This document shows positions 7,416-15,619 of a stretch of DNA of 64,000 bases, in pieces. Made by a program: the position numbers and the translations under genes. Position 1 is the first letter of the stretch; each line of letters starts with the position of its first letter. Below the pieces are notes generated by a model, which saw only the letters and a program-made list of their open reading frames with translations, did not search any database and was not told where the DNA came from. This stretch comes from Methylobacterium sp. Leaf118. Lineage in GTDB: Bacteria > Pseudomonadota > Alphaproteobacteria > Rhizobiales > Beijerinckiaceae. The stretch spans positions 31,080-95,079 of the forward strand of contig NZ_CAKLBV010000014.1 in NCBI RefSeq assembly GCF_920984675.1, written 5' to 3'.

Positions 7416-8777
7416 ATGAAGACCCACCCCCTGCGTGCCGGGGCGATCCCGGCTGCCTTCCACGCCTCGTTCCTCGCCAACTGCGGGATCGGCGGCATCC
7501 GTGTCGCGCTGGAGAAGCCCGATGGCGGTGCCGCCGCCGCCGCCGGTGCCATGGCGGGCGCTGGCGAGGCCGAGTTCAAGGCCGCCGCTGCCAACCTCAA
7601 GACCATCGGCGACGAGGTGAAGCGCCTCGCCGAAGGCGCCCTTTCCGAGGCCAAGAACGCCGGCAAGCTCAGCGACGAGACCAAGGCTGCTGTCGACGGC
7701 AAGCTCGGCGAACTCGTGAAGGAGATGAAGGCGTTTGACGGGCGCCTTGCCGATGCCGAGCAGAAGGCGGCCCGTCGCGGCGGCCCCGGCGGCGGCGAGC
7801 AGATCGAACTCAAGACCCTCGGCCAGCACTTCGCCGACAGCGAGGGCTTCAAGGCGATCAAGGAAAACGGCGCCGGCTTCCGTGGCAACGTCCGCGCGAC
7901 CGTCGAGACGAAGGCGATGCTGACCGTACCCGGCGTGACGGGTTCGACGACCTCGCTGTCGAACTCCATCATCCAGGCGGACCGCCGCGGCATCGTCAAT
8001 CTGCCGGATCGCACGCTGCGGGTGCGTGACCTCATCACCCCCGGCCAGACCAACTCGAACAACATCGAGTACCCGGTGGAGACCACCTACACCAACGCCG
8101 CGGCGATGGTGGCGGAGGGCGCCAAGAAGCCCGAGTCCAGTCTCGCGTTCGACATGCGGTCGGCTCCCGTCCGCACCCTGGCGCACATCTTCAAGGCCAG
8201 CCGCCAGCTTCTCGACGATGCGGCGGGCCTCGTCTCCTACATCGACGGACGGGCTCGCTACGGGCTGCGCTTCGCCGAGGAGGCGCAGATCCTGTACGGC
8301 AACGGGACGGGCCAGAACCTCGCGGGCATCATGCCCCAGGCCTCGGCCTACGCCGCGCCGTTCGCGGTCACGGGCGAGACCCCGATCGACCGGCTGCGCC
8401 TCGCGATCCTGCAGGCCACCCTCGCCCTGTACCCGGCCACCGGCATCGTCCTGAACGACACCGACTGGGCCAAGATCGAGATGATCAAGGACACCCAGGG
8501 CCGCTACCTGATCGGCAACCCGCAGGGCAACATCGCCGCCAACCTCTGGGGCCTCCCGGTCGCGACGACGCTAGCGATGACCGCCAACGACTTCCTCGTC
8601 GGCGCCTTCCGCGCGGGGGCGCAGCTCTTCGACCGCATGGCGATCGAGGTGCTGCTTTCGACCGAGAACGTCGATGACTTCGAGAAGAACATGATCACGA
8701 TCCGCGCCGAGGAGCGCTTGGGCCTCGCGGTCTACCGCCCCGCCGCCTTCGTGAAGGGCGTGCTCGTCACCCCCTGA
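7416..8777 (+). CDS. Major capsid protein, HK97 fold
   Basis: A 453-residue major capsid protein. Residues about 1-130 are Ala/Lys/Glu-rich and helical (the delta/scaffold domain expected to be removed by the protease). The HK97 core follows: the ITPGQTNSNNIEYPVET segment, the E-loop and spine helix, RYGLRFAEEAQILYGNGTG, and the closing VLLSTENVDDFEKNMITIRAEERLGLAVYRPAAFV, which is diagnostic for the family. It forms the icosahedral shell. Confidence 0.96.
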   Translation: MKTHPLRAGAIPAAFHASFLANCGIGGIRVALEKPDGGAAAAAGAMAGAGEAEFKAAAANLKTIGDEVKRLAEGALSEAKNAGKLSDETKAAVDGKLGELVKEMKAFDGRLADAEQKAARRGGPGGGEQIELKTLGQHFADSEGFKAIKENGAGFRGNVRATVETKAMLTVPGVTGSTTSLSNSIIQADRRGIVNLPDRTLRVRDLITPGQTNSNNIEYPVETTYTNAAAMVAEGAKKPESSLAFDMRSAPVRTLAHIFKASRQLLDDAAGLVSYIDGRARYGLRFAEEAQILYGNGTGQNLAGIMPQASAYAAPFAVTGETPIDRLRLAILQATLALYPATGIVLNDTDWAKIEMIKDTQGRYLIGNPQGNIAANLWGLPVATTLAMTANDFLVGAFRAGAQLFDRMAIEVLLSTENVDDFEKNMITIRAEERLGLAVYRPAAFVKGVLVTP

Positions 8778-8855
8778 TCGCTTCTGATGTCGATCACCTT
8801 CAACGACCGGCGGCGGCTCGCTGCCGCCGGTCCCGTCCGCCCGGGAGATGTCGCA

Positions 8856-9110
8856 ATGGCAGAAGCCGAGACCGTCCAGGTGCAGCCGCTCACGACCTAC
8901 TATGAGGGGTCGGAGCACAAGAGTGCCGTCAGCGAGCCGTATGCGGTGCCGCGCTGGCATGCCCAGGAACTCGCCGCCCAGGGCTTCGCCAAGCTCGTGG
9001 AGGGGGAGGCCGAGCCGCAGGGCAAAGAGGCCCGACCCGATGCCGCCGATGAGGGGCCCGTCGAGGAAGACGCGCGCCCTCGCGGTCGTCGCGGCACCCT
9101 GAAGATCTGA
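8856..9110 (+). CDS. Small hypothetical protein after capsid gene
   Basis: An 84-residue acidic protein if started at ATG 8856, which has GGGAG at a good distance; the frame is open from 8787 and the longer 107-residue form cannot be excluded. The segment TYYEGSEHKSAVSEPYAVPRWHAQELAAQGFAKLVE looks like a small domain, followed by a low-complexity acidic and then basic tail. The position right after the capsid gene fits a head accessory or connector-associated protein. No family is recognised. Confidence 0.6.
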   Translation: MAEAETVQVQPLTTYYEGSEHKSAVSEPYAVPRWHAQELAAQGFAKLVEGEAEPQGKEARPDAADEGPVEEDARPRGRRGTLKI

Positions 9111-9114
9111 CCCG

Positions 9115-9618
9115 ATGCGCCGGCCTGCTCTCACTTTGGCGCTCGCCGCGACGCTGCTGGTCGCGCTGACGGCGCAGTCGAGCTACGAGCAGTGGCACAC
9201 CCCAGAGGGCAAGGGGATCATCGGACAGGTGATCTACTGCTCGACCGGGAAGCCGCGAGAGGCTGCCCCGTGCGGCAGCCTTGCGGCGCCGATGAACATC
9301 CTCAGCGCGCCGTTTCGGCGCCTGCACTCGGCTCCGATCCGCCTGAAAGCGCTCGGGACCACCCCGAAGGTGTTTCCGATCAGCCGCCCAGCTGATGCGA
9401 CGACCTATCGGGTGGTCGTGCCGTGCAACGTCAACATCCGCCTCCTAGGCGCGACGAGCGCCAACGAGGTGCTGACCGACGACAACGGCGTCCTCTATCT
9501 CGCCGGGACCGACGTGACGATGGGTACCAGCAAGCCCGACTTCATCATCGCGAAGACGACGGCGGAGCCGACGGGCGATTGCACCCCCGAGATGCACTAC
9601 GGCATGGGCGGCGGCTGA
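9115..9618 (+). CDS. Secreted-type hypothetical protein in head operon
   Basis: A 167-residue protein with an evident N-terminal signal-like segment ([22 protein letters not shown]). Three or four cysteines lie in the mature part ([22 protein letters not shown]), which would suit disulfides outside the cytoplasm. The C-terminal half ([29 protein letters not shown]) looks like a beta-sandwich. The stop overlaps the start of the collagen-like gene (TGATG). A signal peptide is unexpected between capsid and connector genes, so this is either an exported moron or a head decoration protein with a misleading hydrophobic N-terminus. Confidence 0.6.
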   Translation: MRRPALTLALAATLLVALTAQSSYEQWHTPEGKGIIGQVIYCSTGKPREAAPCGSLAAPMNILSAPFRRLHSAPIRLKALGTTPKVFPISRPADATTYRVVVPCNVNIRLLGATSANEVLTDDNGVLYLAGTDVTMGTSKPDFIIAKTTAEPTGDCTPEMHYGMGGG

Positions 9619-10586
9619 TGCGGGCGCTGCTCCTCCCCGCGCTTTGCCTCGCGCTCGCCGCGCCGGTCGCTTCCGAGGCTCGGCCTGTCGGCTACAGCCT
9701 GCGGAGCGTTCAGGGCCCTGCCGGCCCGCAGGGCGAGCCAGGGCCCGCGGGTGAACCTGGGGCGCCCGGCCCGGTTGGCCCCTCCGGACCGCAAGGAGAG
9801 CGTGGCAATGCAGGACCGGCCGGACAGCCTGGAGCAGTGGGGCCAGCAGGCCCTGCGGGTGCAGCAGGCGACTCTGGACCTGTGGGGCCAATGGGCCCGG
9901 CTGGGCCTCGCGGTGCAGACGGTGTGGCTGGATCTGTGGGTTCGGCCGGCGCTGCTGGCGAGCGAGGCCTCCAAGGCGCAGCAGGATCAGCAGGCCCGAG
10001 TGGACCGCCTGGTCCGAAGGGGGATCCCGGCGCCGCTGGCGCGACAGGGGCTCAGGGTTCTGTAGGGCCGAAGGGAGACAAGGGCGATGTTGGGGCGAAG
10101 GGTGACGCCGGAGCGCCGGGTGCAGTTGGCGCAGCAGGGCCTCAAGGCGATCGCGGACTTCAGGGTGCGACTGGCCCTTCTGGACCAGCAGGTGTGGCCG
10201 GGTCTGTTGGGCCTGCCGGACCGGCTGGCCCTCAAGGTCAGCAAGGCGTGGCTGGATCTGTGGGAGCGCCGGGAGCTTCGGGCGCTCAGGGGCCCGTAGG
10301 CCCGGCCGGCGCCCCGAAGCGTGTCGAGCGCTACATCGCCACTTCCAGCACGAGCCTGACCAATCCGGTCGCCATTTTCACCTGGGCGGCCTGCACGACG
10401 ACACCCGATGTCGATGTGATCCCGACCTGGGCCGGCGACCAGATGGTGATCGGCGGGGTCGTCTCGCAGACGCTCTCAGGCGCGACCGTGGCCGCCAAGC
10501 GCTCCCGCGGCGCGCTGCTGCTCAGCGCCGGGCCGTTTGAGGCCGCACCCAACACCGCCATCCAAATTCGGGTGATCTGCAACTGA
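9618..10586 (+). CDS. Collagen-like protein with signal-type N-terminus
   Basis: A 322-residue protein. Residues 1-21 look like a signal peptide ([21 protein letters not shown]). Residues 33-233 are 67 uninterrupted Gly-X-Y triplets rich in GPA, GPQ and GDK-type units, which predicts a collagen triple helix. Residues 234-322 form a compact C-terminal domain ([27 protein letters not shown]) that probably trimerises. Start is the ATG overlapping the previous stop. Phage collagen-like repeats are usually in tail fibres; here the gene lies in the head module, so a capsid fibre is possible, or a secreted lysogeny product. Confidence 0.75.
   Translation: MRALLLPALCLALAAPVASEARPVGYSLRSVQGPAGPQGEPGPAGEPGAPGPVGPSGPQGERGNAGPAGQPGAVGPAGPAGAAGDSGPVGPMGPAGPRGADGVAGSVGSAGAAGERGLQGAAGSAGPSGPPGPKGDPGAAGATGAQGSVGPKGDKGDVGAKGDAGAPGAVGAAGPQGDRGLQGATGPSGPAGVAGSVGPAGPAGPQGQQGVAGSVGAPGASGAQGPVGPAGAPKRVERYIATSSTSLTNPVAIFTWAACTTTPDVDVIPTWAGDQMVIGGVVSQTLSGATVAAKRSRGALLLSAGPFEAAPNTAIQIRVICN
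9714..10316 (+). repeat. Collagen Gly-X-Y repeat tract
   Basis: Sixty-seven consecutive GXY codon triplets without interruption (603 bases), made of a few recurring units such as GPAGPQ, GPKGDK and GLQGA. Units such as GLQGA(T/A)GPSGP and GVAGSVG recur within the tract, suggesting internal duplication. Such tracts easily gain or lose units by slippage. Confidence 0.85.
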
Positions 10587-11239
10587 TGCCCGCAACCATC
10601 ACCATAGCCGCCACGGCTCGCCGCCTGACGACGGTCGCGAACGCTCGCGGCGATCTCGGCCTGCCCGCGGGAGCGCCGACCGACGACCAACTGAACCGTT
10701 GGATCGATCAAGCCTCCGCCCAGGCCTCGACGTTCTGCCGCCGCGTCTTCGGCCGGGCGACCTATCGCCAGCGCTTCGATCTGACCAATCGGTGCCGCGA
10801 CGACCTCTATCTCGGCCTGCTGCTTGATGCCGGCCCGATCGTGTCGATTTCGGCGGTGACCGTGGACAGCCTCTTGCTCAGCCCCGGTACCTACGAAGCC
10901 GATGACCGGATGCTCTACGGCCTTCAGGATGGCCAGCGCCGGGCCTTCTACGGCCGCCTCGTCGTGGTCGATTACGTCGCCGGATGGGTGCTTCCTGGCG
11001 AGACGGACTACACCAATCCACCCGCCGGCACCGAGCCGCTGCCTGCCGACATCGAGCGGGCCGTGATCCAGCTGGTGGGCGTGCCCGCCTTCGGTCTCGG
11101 CCGTGACCCGATGGTGAAGAGCGACGACGTCGAGGGCGTCGGCTCGCGCAGTTTCTACATCCAGGGCGCGGGCGCTTCGTTGCCACATCCCGAGGCGGAG
11201 GCGACCTTGGCGCAGTACCGGAGGCTCGCCTTCGCATGA
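10586..11239 (+). CDS. Head-tail connector protein (gp6-like)
   Basis: A 217-residue protein of the phage gp6-like/phiE125 gp8 head-tail connector type. It has the N-terminal LRDLG-like helix (here ARGDLGLPAGAPTDDQLNRWIDQASAQASTFCRRVFG), the middle beta segment around DAGPIVSISAVTVDSLLL, and the later ADIERAVIQLVG helix. It would form the first ring below the portal. The start overlaps the collagen-like stop by one base; the following gene overlaps its own stop. Confidence 0.85.
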   Translation: MPATITIAATARRLTTVANARGDLGLPAGAPTDDQLNRWIDQASAQASTFCRRVFGRATYRQRFDLTNRCRDDLYLGLLLDAGPIVSISAVTVDSLLLSPGTYEADDRMLYGLQDGQRRAFYGRLVVVDYVAGWVLPGETDYTNPPAGTEPLPADIERAVIQLVGVPAFGLGRDPMVKSDDVEGVGSRSFYIQGAGASLPHPEAEATLAQYRRLAFA

Positions 11240-11583
11240 GCCCCGCCGCCGCCATCGCCATGCTCGACCAGCAGATCCGCGACCACGGGCAGGACATCAC
11301 TCTGCGCCGGCCCGTGGCTAACGCCGCGGCGATCGAGCGACCCTTCCGCGCCTTCGTCCGCGGCTACCGGCCGGACGAACTCGCGGGCGGCCTACAGCAG
11401 GGCGACACGCAGGTGGTGCTCTCGCCGACGGGGCTGCCCGCCGAGTTCGCCGACGCTGATGCGACCCGGCTGAGAAAGCTCGACCGCATCATCTTCGACG
11501 GGCGCACCCGCACCGTGAAATTCGTGGAACCGGTGCGCGTCGCTGGCGTGCTGGTGCGGCTCAACGTGACCGTGGAGGGGTAG
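11236..11583 (+). CDS. Head-tail adaptor (head closure) protein
   Basis: A 115-residue protein of the head-tail joining type: a short N-terminal helix (MLDQQIRDHGQDITLRRP), then a small beta-barrel region with QGDTQVVLSP and LRKLDRIIFDGRTRTVKFVEPV. Size, fold pattern and position directly after the connector match the SPP1 gp16/lambda FII group. It would seal the portal after packaging. The gene overlaps the connector stop by four bases (ATGA). Confidence 0.75.
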   Translation: MSPAAAIAMLDQQIRDHGQDITLRRPVANAAAIERPFRAFVRGYRPDELAGGLQQGDTQVVLSPTGLPAEFADADATRLRKLDRIIFDGRTRTVKFVEPVRVAGVLVRLNVTVEG

Positions 11584-11586
11584 GCG

Positions 11587-11835
11587 ATGAGCGTCGAACG
11601 TAAGGACCCGTCCGAGCAGCTGCAGATTGGCGACACTGTCGTCTACCTGCCCGAAGGCATCATCGCTCAGGTTGCGGGCTATCTCTGGTCGCAGCACGTC
11701 GGCAGCGGGCCGCGCTTGGTGGCCTATCAGCTCGACTGCGGCATCGCTGTCTCTCGCGATCAACTCCGGCCTTACGAAGCTCCAGAGCGCCAAGCGGCCG
11801 GCCCGCGCAGGCCGGCGGAGCGGTTTAAGTTGTAG
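11587..11835 (+). CDS. Small hypothetical protein in neck region
   Basis: An 82-residue protein, starting four bases after the adaptor stop. The core VYLPEGIIAQVAGYLW then LVAYQLDCGIAVSRDQLRPYEAP reads like a small SH3-like or Tudor-like barrel that could bind DNA or a partner, followed by a basic tail. No family is recognised. Confidence 0.55.
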   Translation: MSVERKDPSEQLQIGDTVVYLPEGIIAQVAGYLWSQHVGSGPRLVAYQLDCGIAVSRDQLRPYEAPERQAAGPRRPAERFKL

Positions 11836-11845
11836 GGTCGCGCCG

Positions 11846-12367
11846 ATGCGTATTTCGATCGATCAGCGCGACTCCGGGTGGGCCAAGCTCGAGGAGTGGG
11901 GCGGCCAGCTCTGCGAGGCTCGCATCTTCCTCGACGGCGTTCGCATGAAATACTGCATCACCGCCGATGAAGAGCTTGGCGAGGTGCTGGTCTACGCGCA
12001 GGACGACGCCGGGGAATGCATCAAGGACGATGACGGCCGGCGGAAGGAATGGCGCTACGGCCAGGTTCAGATCGTCATGCCCGGTCGGGACGAGCCGACC
12101 GAGCCGGAGCCGGAGCCGAGGACGAAGTTCCGCACCATGCGAGCGGCGTTCACCTTTGCCTCGTCGGGAGATGCGCTGCCCTCTCCGACGCTGGCCCTGA
12201 TCGCCGCCTATGAGGCCGCGCAGTCGTTTGACGAAAAGAGCGCCGTTCTCAACGGCTTCCCAGATGAGGCCACGAAGGCGGCCCGGCTGGCAGAGGTGAG
12301 AGAGCAGGCCCTCGCACTCATGCAGCGCTACCCGATCGTGATGGCCTATCTGGCGCGCAACGACTGA
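11846..12367 (+). CDS. Hypothetical protein in neck region
   Basis: A 173-residue protein, start ATG 11846. The N-terminal half is probably beta-rich (CEARIFLDGVRMKYCITADEELGEVLVYA), followed by an acidic Pro/Glu linker (EPTEPEPEP), and a helical C-terminal half beginning FRTMRAAFTFASSG. Two partly independent domains seem likely. The stop overlaps the next start by one base, so it belongs to the neck operon, but no function is recognised. Confidence 0.6.
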   Translation: MRISIDQRDSGWAKLEEWGGQLCEARIFLDGVRMKYCITADEELGEVLVYAQDDAGECIKDDDGRRKEWRYGQVQIVMPGRDEPTEPEPEPRTKFRTMRAAFTFASSGDALPSPTLALIAAYEAAQSFDEKSAVLNGFPDEATKAARLAEVREQALALMQRYPIVMAYLARND

Positions 12368-13044
12368 TGGCGCTCACCCGTCTCAAATCCTCCGGCCTCG
12401 ACATCCGCCTGACCGTGGCGGCCTCGCTCTCGCCGGAGCGCCGCCGCGCCCTCATCGCCGAGCACGCCCGCGCGGGCCTGCGCGAGAGCCAGGACATCAA
12501 CCGCGCCGCCCTCGGTCGCGTGCCGGATCACGACACCTTCGTCGATGGCCGCGCCGAGGCGCCGCTGACCAGCGTCAACCCGGACCGCGGCGTGATCGTG
12601 TTCCGGTTCCACCTGCTCTCCCAGGTGATCCAGTGGGTGGATGCGATGCTCGTGCTCCACTCCCCTGTCCTGACCGAGCGGTACGCCCGCAGCCATGCGT
12701 GGTTCGCCGACGGCAAGGAAATGGACCCAATGAGCCCGCCCGCCGGGGCCGAGCAGTTCGTGGTCATGAACGCCCAGCCCTACGCCCGCAAGATCGAACG
12801 GGGGCAGTCGTCTCAGGCCCCGGACGGCGTCTACGAAGGCGTCGCTGCCATGGCGAAGAAGCGCTTCGGCCAAGTCTCCTACATCGGCTTCGGCTACCGA
12901 TCGATGCGTGGCGGCGCCGTTGGCGAATGGGCCGGGAGCGCCACGGCCTCTGACCTCGCCCGGGACGTGCGCGGAGGCGACCGCCGGAAGCGGGAGGACT
13001 GGCTGACACGCCAGCCCGCCATCATCATCGACGAGGGCCGCTAG
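12367..13044 (+). CDS. Neck/tail-completion protein (HK97 gp10-like position)
   Basis: A 225-residue protein in the slot usually held by the HK97 gp10-like tail component. It begins MALTRLKSSGLDIRLTVAASLSPERRRALIAEHARAG and has PYARKIERGQSS in the middle, a segment often seen in gp10-like neck proteins. The C-terminus is charged. Assignment rests on position and this segment rather than on a full family match. Confidence 0.6.
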   Translation: MALTRLKSSGLDIRLTVAASLSPERRRALIAEHARAGLRESQDINRAALGRVPDHDTFVDGRAEAPLTSVNPDRGVIVFRFHLLSQVIQWVDAMLVLHSPVLTERYARSHAWFADGKEMDPMSPPAGAEQFVVMNAQPYARKIERGQSSQAPDGVYEGVAAMAKKRFGQVSYIGFGYRSMRGGAVGEWAGSATASDLARDVRGGDRRKREDWLTRQPAIIIDEGR

Positions 13045-13047
13045 GCC

Positions 13048-13473
13048 ATGGCGCTCTCTGCGGTTTCCGCCGCGGTTGAGGCGAGGCTGACGGCGTGGTC
13101 GGCCGCCCAGGCAGGCCGACCGCCGGTTCGCGGGCTCAACACGCAGGACGCCGAGACGCCGGCCGATAACAGCGCCTACCTCGAGGTCCAATACCCCGTC
13201 TCAACCTCTGAGCAGATCAGCATGGGCGCGCCGGGCGCGAACGTCTGGCGCGACGAGGGCGCGTTCCGAGTGCTGCTGAACGTCGAGTCCGGAACGGGCG
13301 TCGTAGACGCGCTCGCCCTGGTCGACGAGATCGCCGCCCTGTTCCGCGGCAAGAACTTCGACGGCGTCCGCTGCTTCGCGCCGTCTCAGCCCGTGATCGA
13401 CGACCGCAACGATGCCGGCGGCTGGTTCACGCTCTCATTCGCCGTGCCCTACGAGCACGACATCATCGCCTAA
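13048..13473 (+). CDS. Tail terminator-like protein (DUF4128 type)
   Basis: A 141-residue protein. The pattern AVEARLTAW at the N-terminus, then YLEVQYPVSTSEQISMGAPG with a strand-rich middle (AFRVLLNVESG), VDEIAALFRGKNFDGVRCF and FTLSFAVPYEHD matches the DUF4128 tail-terminator group. It would cap the tail tube at the head side and stop its growth at the length set by the tape measure. It lies just before the tail tube gene, as expected. Confidence 0.75.
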   Translation: MALSAVSAAVEARLTAWSAAQAGRPPVRGLNTQDAETPADNSAYLEVQYPVSTSEQISMGAPGANVWRDEGAFRVLLNVESGTGVVDALALVDEIAALFRGKNFDGVRCFAPSQPVIDDRNDAGGWFTLSFAVPYEHDIIA

Positions 13474-13476
13474 TCC

Positions 13477-13523
13477 GGCCGCCTGAGCGGCCCGACCCTG
13501 ATCCTCTCCCGCGTCGGAGAGGC
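13477..13523 (+). promoter_or_regulatory. Tandem hairpins in leader of tail tube gene
   Basis: Two stem-loops follow the tail-terminator gene: GGCCGC-CTGA-GCGGCC (13477-13492) and CCTCTCC-CGCGTC-GGAGAGG (about 13502-13521). There is no T-run, so they do not look like intrinsic terminators. They may protect or set apart the tail tube transcript, a protein needed in many copies. Function is inference. Confidence 0.4.
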
Positions 13524-13575
13524 CTTCCGCGCGGCTGCGTCGCGCCTTCCCGCTACCACCATCAGGAGAAGCACC

Positions 13576-14505
13576 ATGGCATTCGCCAATGGCAGCGAGC
13601 GGCGTACCGCATACGTCGCTGAGACCGTTTTCGGCACCACCCCTGCGACCCCCGCCTTCAAATTGCTACGCATCACAGGCGGCTCGCTGCGCACCAACAA
13701 GGGCACCGTCACCTCCGACGAGATCCAGGCCGACCGCAATATTCGCGCCGAGCTGATGACCTCGCAGGATGTCAGCGGCTCCTACGATTTCGAGCTGACC
13801 GGCGATACGTTCGACGACTTCATCGCGGCGGCGCTCCGGGGCTCCTGGGCCACCAACGTCCTGAAGAACGGCGTTCTTCGCCCGTCCTTCACCGTCGAGG
13901 AGACCATCAACTTCGGCGGCACCAACTCGTTCTCGCGCTTCGCGGGCGTGATGGTGAACACCATGTCGCTGACACTGCCCTCGCGGCAGAAGGTGACGGG
14001 CTCGTTCGGCCTGATGGGCGCGCAGGAGACGCTGGCGTCCGCCATCGTGACCGGCGCCACCTACGCGGCGCCCAACACGAACCAGCCGGCCACGTCGACC
14101 GCGAACGTCGGCACGCTGAGCGTCGGCGGCACCACCACCCCGTTCCGCGTGAAGTCGCTGTCGATCGAGGTCAACAACGAGCTGCGCGTTCGTGATGCGG
14201 TCGGGACGATGTACTCGGCCGAGTTCGGCGCAGGCCGTGCCAACGTGACCGGCACGATCGAGTGCTACTTCGAGGGGAACGACCAGTTCCAGGCGGTGCT
14301 CGACCACGGCTCCGGCGCGATTTCGTTCACCGTCGGCGTCGAGGCGAACAAGAAGTACAGCATCCTCATCCCGAAGGCGCAGTTCCTCGACGGCGCCCGC
14401 AACCCCGGCGGCAACACGGACGACGCGATGATCTCGCTGCCGTTCCGCGGCGTCTACGACGCAACCGCGCTGGCCTCCATTCAGGTCACGAGGCTGGTGG
14501 CCTGA
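13576..14505 (+). CDS. Phage tail tube protein
   Basis: A 309-residue major tail tube protein of the Phage_tube_2 type. Typical is the opening AYVAETVFGTTPATPAFKLLRITGGSL, followed by SDEIQADRNIRAELMTSQDVSGSYDFELTGDTFDDFIAAAL. The rest is beta-rich with Gly/Thr/Ser-rich loops and ends MISLPFRGVYDATALASIQVTRL. Hexamers stack around the tape measure protein. A strong AGGAG lies seven bases before the ATG, and two leader hairpins precede it. Confidence 0.9.
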   Translation: MAFANGSERRTAYVAETVFGTTPATPAFKLLRITGGSLRTNKGTVTSDEIQADRNIRAELMTSQDVSGSYDFELTGDTFDDFIAAALRGSWATNVLKNGVLRPSFTVEETINFGGTNSFSRFAGVMVNTMSLTLPSRQKVTGSFGLMGAQETLASAIVTGATYAAPNTNQPATSTANVGTLSVGGTTTPFRVKSLSIEVNNELRVRDAVGTMYSAEFGAGRANVTGTIECYFEGNDQFQAVLDHGSGAISFTVGVEANKKYSILIPKAQFLDGARNPGGNTDDAMISLPFRGVYDATALASIQVTRLVA

Positions 14506-14597
14506 GAGTAGCCGGGCGGCAGGTCTTCATAGGGCTGCATGTCACCATAGGCCGCCCGGCAAGCTGCTCTCACAGCCCATCCATGATGGAGGTACGG

Positions 14598-14819
14598 ATG
14601 AAGACTGTCCAGATCCTTTCCGATTTCTCGTCCTACCCCAACGGCAAGGACGAGCGCGTCTTCAAAACGGGTGAAGAGCCCGAGCTGTCGAACGAACACG
14701 CCGATTTGCTCATCGCCAAGGGACTCGCCCGCGAGGCCAAGGGCGACGGAGCGAAGCCCTCCATCCCCAAGACGGAACCGGCTGCGGCCGAGCCCGAGCA
14801 GAAGGACGACACCAAGTGA
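14598..14819 (+). CDS. Small hypothetical tail-module protein
   Basis: A 73-residue protein started at ATG 14598, behind GGAGG. The first 45 residues (MKTVQILSDFSSYPNGKDE, then NEHADLLIAKGLAREAKGD) resemble small phage proteins where a short beta/alpha unit ends in an LxAKGLA segment, followed by an acidic low-complexity tail. It ends inside the start of the tail assembly chaperone gene (GTGA). Confidence 0.6.
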   Translation: MKTVQILSDFSSYPNGKDERVFKTGEEPELSNEHADLLIAKGLAREAKGDGAKPSIPKTEPAAAEPEQKDDTK

Positions 14820-15241
14820 AGCTCTCCAGCCTGAAGGTCGACGCCAGCGCCATCGAGGAAGGCCAGTGGGTCGGCAACATCCCCGAGATGGGCGATCTGG
14901 AAGTCCGCGTCCGCGGCCTCAACAACGCCAGGTACCGCCGCCTGCAGACGAAGCTCATCGACGCTGTGCCGCGGGCCAAGCGCCAGGGCGGGCGTATGGA
15001 CCCCGATGAGCAGGACCGCATCACCGCGACCTGCCTGAACGCGACCGTGCTGCTCGACTGGCGGGGCCTCGAAGGCGAGGATGGCCAGCCGCTGCCCTAC
15101 TCCAAAGACCTCGCGTCCACGCTGCTGAGCGAGGCGGAGTTCCGGCGCTTCCGTGAGGGCGTGATTTGGGCGGCCTCGCAGGTCGGCGAGGAGCAGGCCG
15201 AAGCTGAGCGGGCCGATGAGGGAAACTCGCCGACTGCCTGA
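14816..15241 (+). CDS. Tail assembly chaperone, short form (lambda gpG equivalent)
   Basis: A 141-residue protein between tail tube and tape measure genes, the place of lambda gpG. GTG start in the previous stop. It begins MKLSSLKVDASAIEEGQWVGNIPEMGDLEVRVRGLNN and is helical later (AEFRRFREGVIWAASQVG). Near its 3' end the codons GAG GGA AAC TCG contain the heptamer G GGA AAC, a canonical -1 slip site, through which part of the ribosomes should enter the next frame. The protein chaperones the tape measure before tail tube assembly. Confidence 0.8.
   Translation: MKLSSLKVDASAIEEGQWVGNIPEMGDLEVRVRGLNNARYRRLQTKLIDAVPRAKRQGGRMDPDEQDRITATCLNATVLLDWRGLEGEDGQPLPYSKDLASTLLSEAEFRRFREGVIWAASQVGEEQAEAERADEGNSPTA
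15220..15226 (+). other. -1 programmed frameshift slippery heptamer GGGAAAC
   Basis: The zero-frame codons are GAG GGA AAC TCG, so the site is G GGA AAC, of the form X XXY YYZ. Lambda uses G GGA AAG at the same place between gpG and gpT. The -1 frame is open from 15220 (after a TGA at 15217) to 15576, while the zero frame stops at 15241. Slippage therefore gives a 253-residue fusion: 137 residues of the first protein plus 116 of the second. Confidence 0.85.
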
Positions 15242-15576
15242 GGTGGTCCCTGAAGTGGGGCAAGGAGGTCGAGTGGGCCGAGATGGAGATGGAGCACGAT
15301 CCCTCCTTCTTCCCGGCCTTCATGGCCGAGCGGCCTGAATTGTGGCCGCACCTCGCCTTCTACAGCGAGGCGTTCGCTGACCTCTCAGCGGATCGGCAGC
15401 TCGGCGCCATGGGCGGCGCCGGGCAGGTTCCTTGGTCCTCCATCGACCGGTATGCCGACCGGTATGAGATCGACGACTTGGACGATTTCGACCGCTTCCG
15501 GCGCATGATCCGAGCCCAGGACCGGATCTATCTGGAGCACATGGCGAAGTCGTCGAGGCAGCCGGGCGGGGAGTGA
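15226..15576 (+). CDS. Tail assembly chaperone frameshift extension (lambda gpT equivalent)
   Basis: The 116-residue extension read after the -1 slip begins LADCLRWSLKWGKEVEWAE and continues through the first ATG of the frame (15283). It is rich in Trp, acidic residues and helices (ELWPHLAFYSEAFADLS; DDLDDFDRFRRMIRAQDRIYLEHM). The ATG at 15283 has no convincing ribosome site at a good distance, so I consider the extension to be made mainly as the fusion. In lambda the T part binds the tail tube protein while G binds the tape measure. Confidence 0.75.
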   Translation, partial: LADCLRWSLKWGKEVEWAEMEMEHDPSFFPAFMAERPELWPHLAFYSEAFADLSADRQLGAMGGAGQVPWSSIDRYADRYEIDDLDDFDRFRRMIRAQDRIYLEHMAKSSRQPGGE

Positions 15577-15595
15577 GGCGGCCATAATGGCCGCC
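15577..15595. repeat. Hairpin between convergent genes
   Basis: GGCGGCC-ATAAT-GGCCGCC is a perfect seven-base-pair stem with a five-base loop, directly after the chaperone stop and before the end of the reverse secreted gene. No T-run follows on either strand, so termination would be weak at best. Confidence 0.4.
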
Positions 15596-15619
15596 CCCTC
15601 CGCCTTGATCGCGCCTAAG

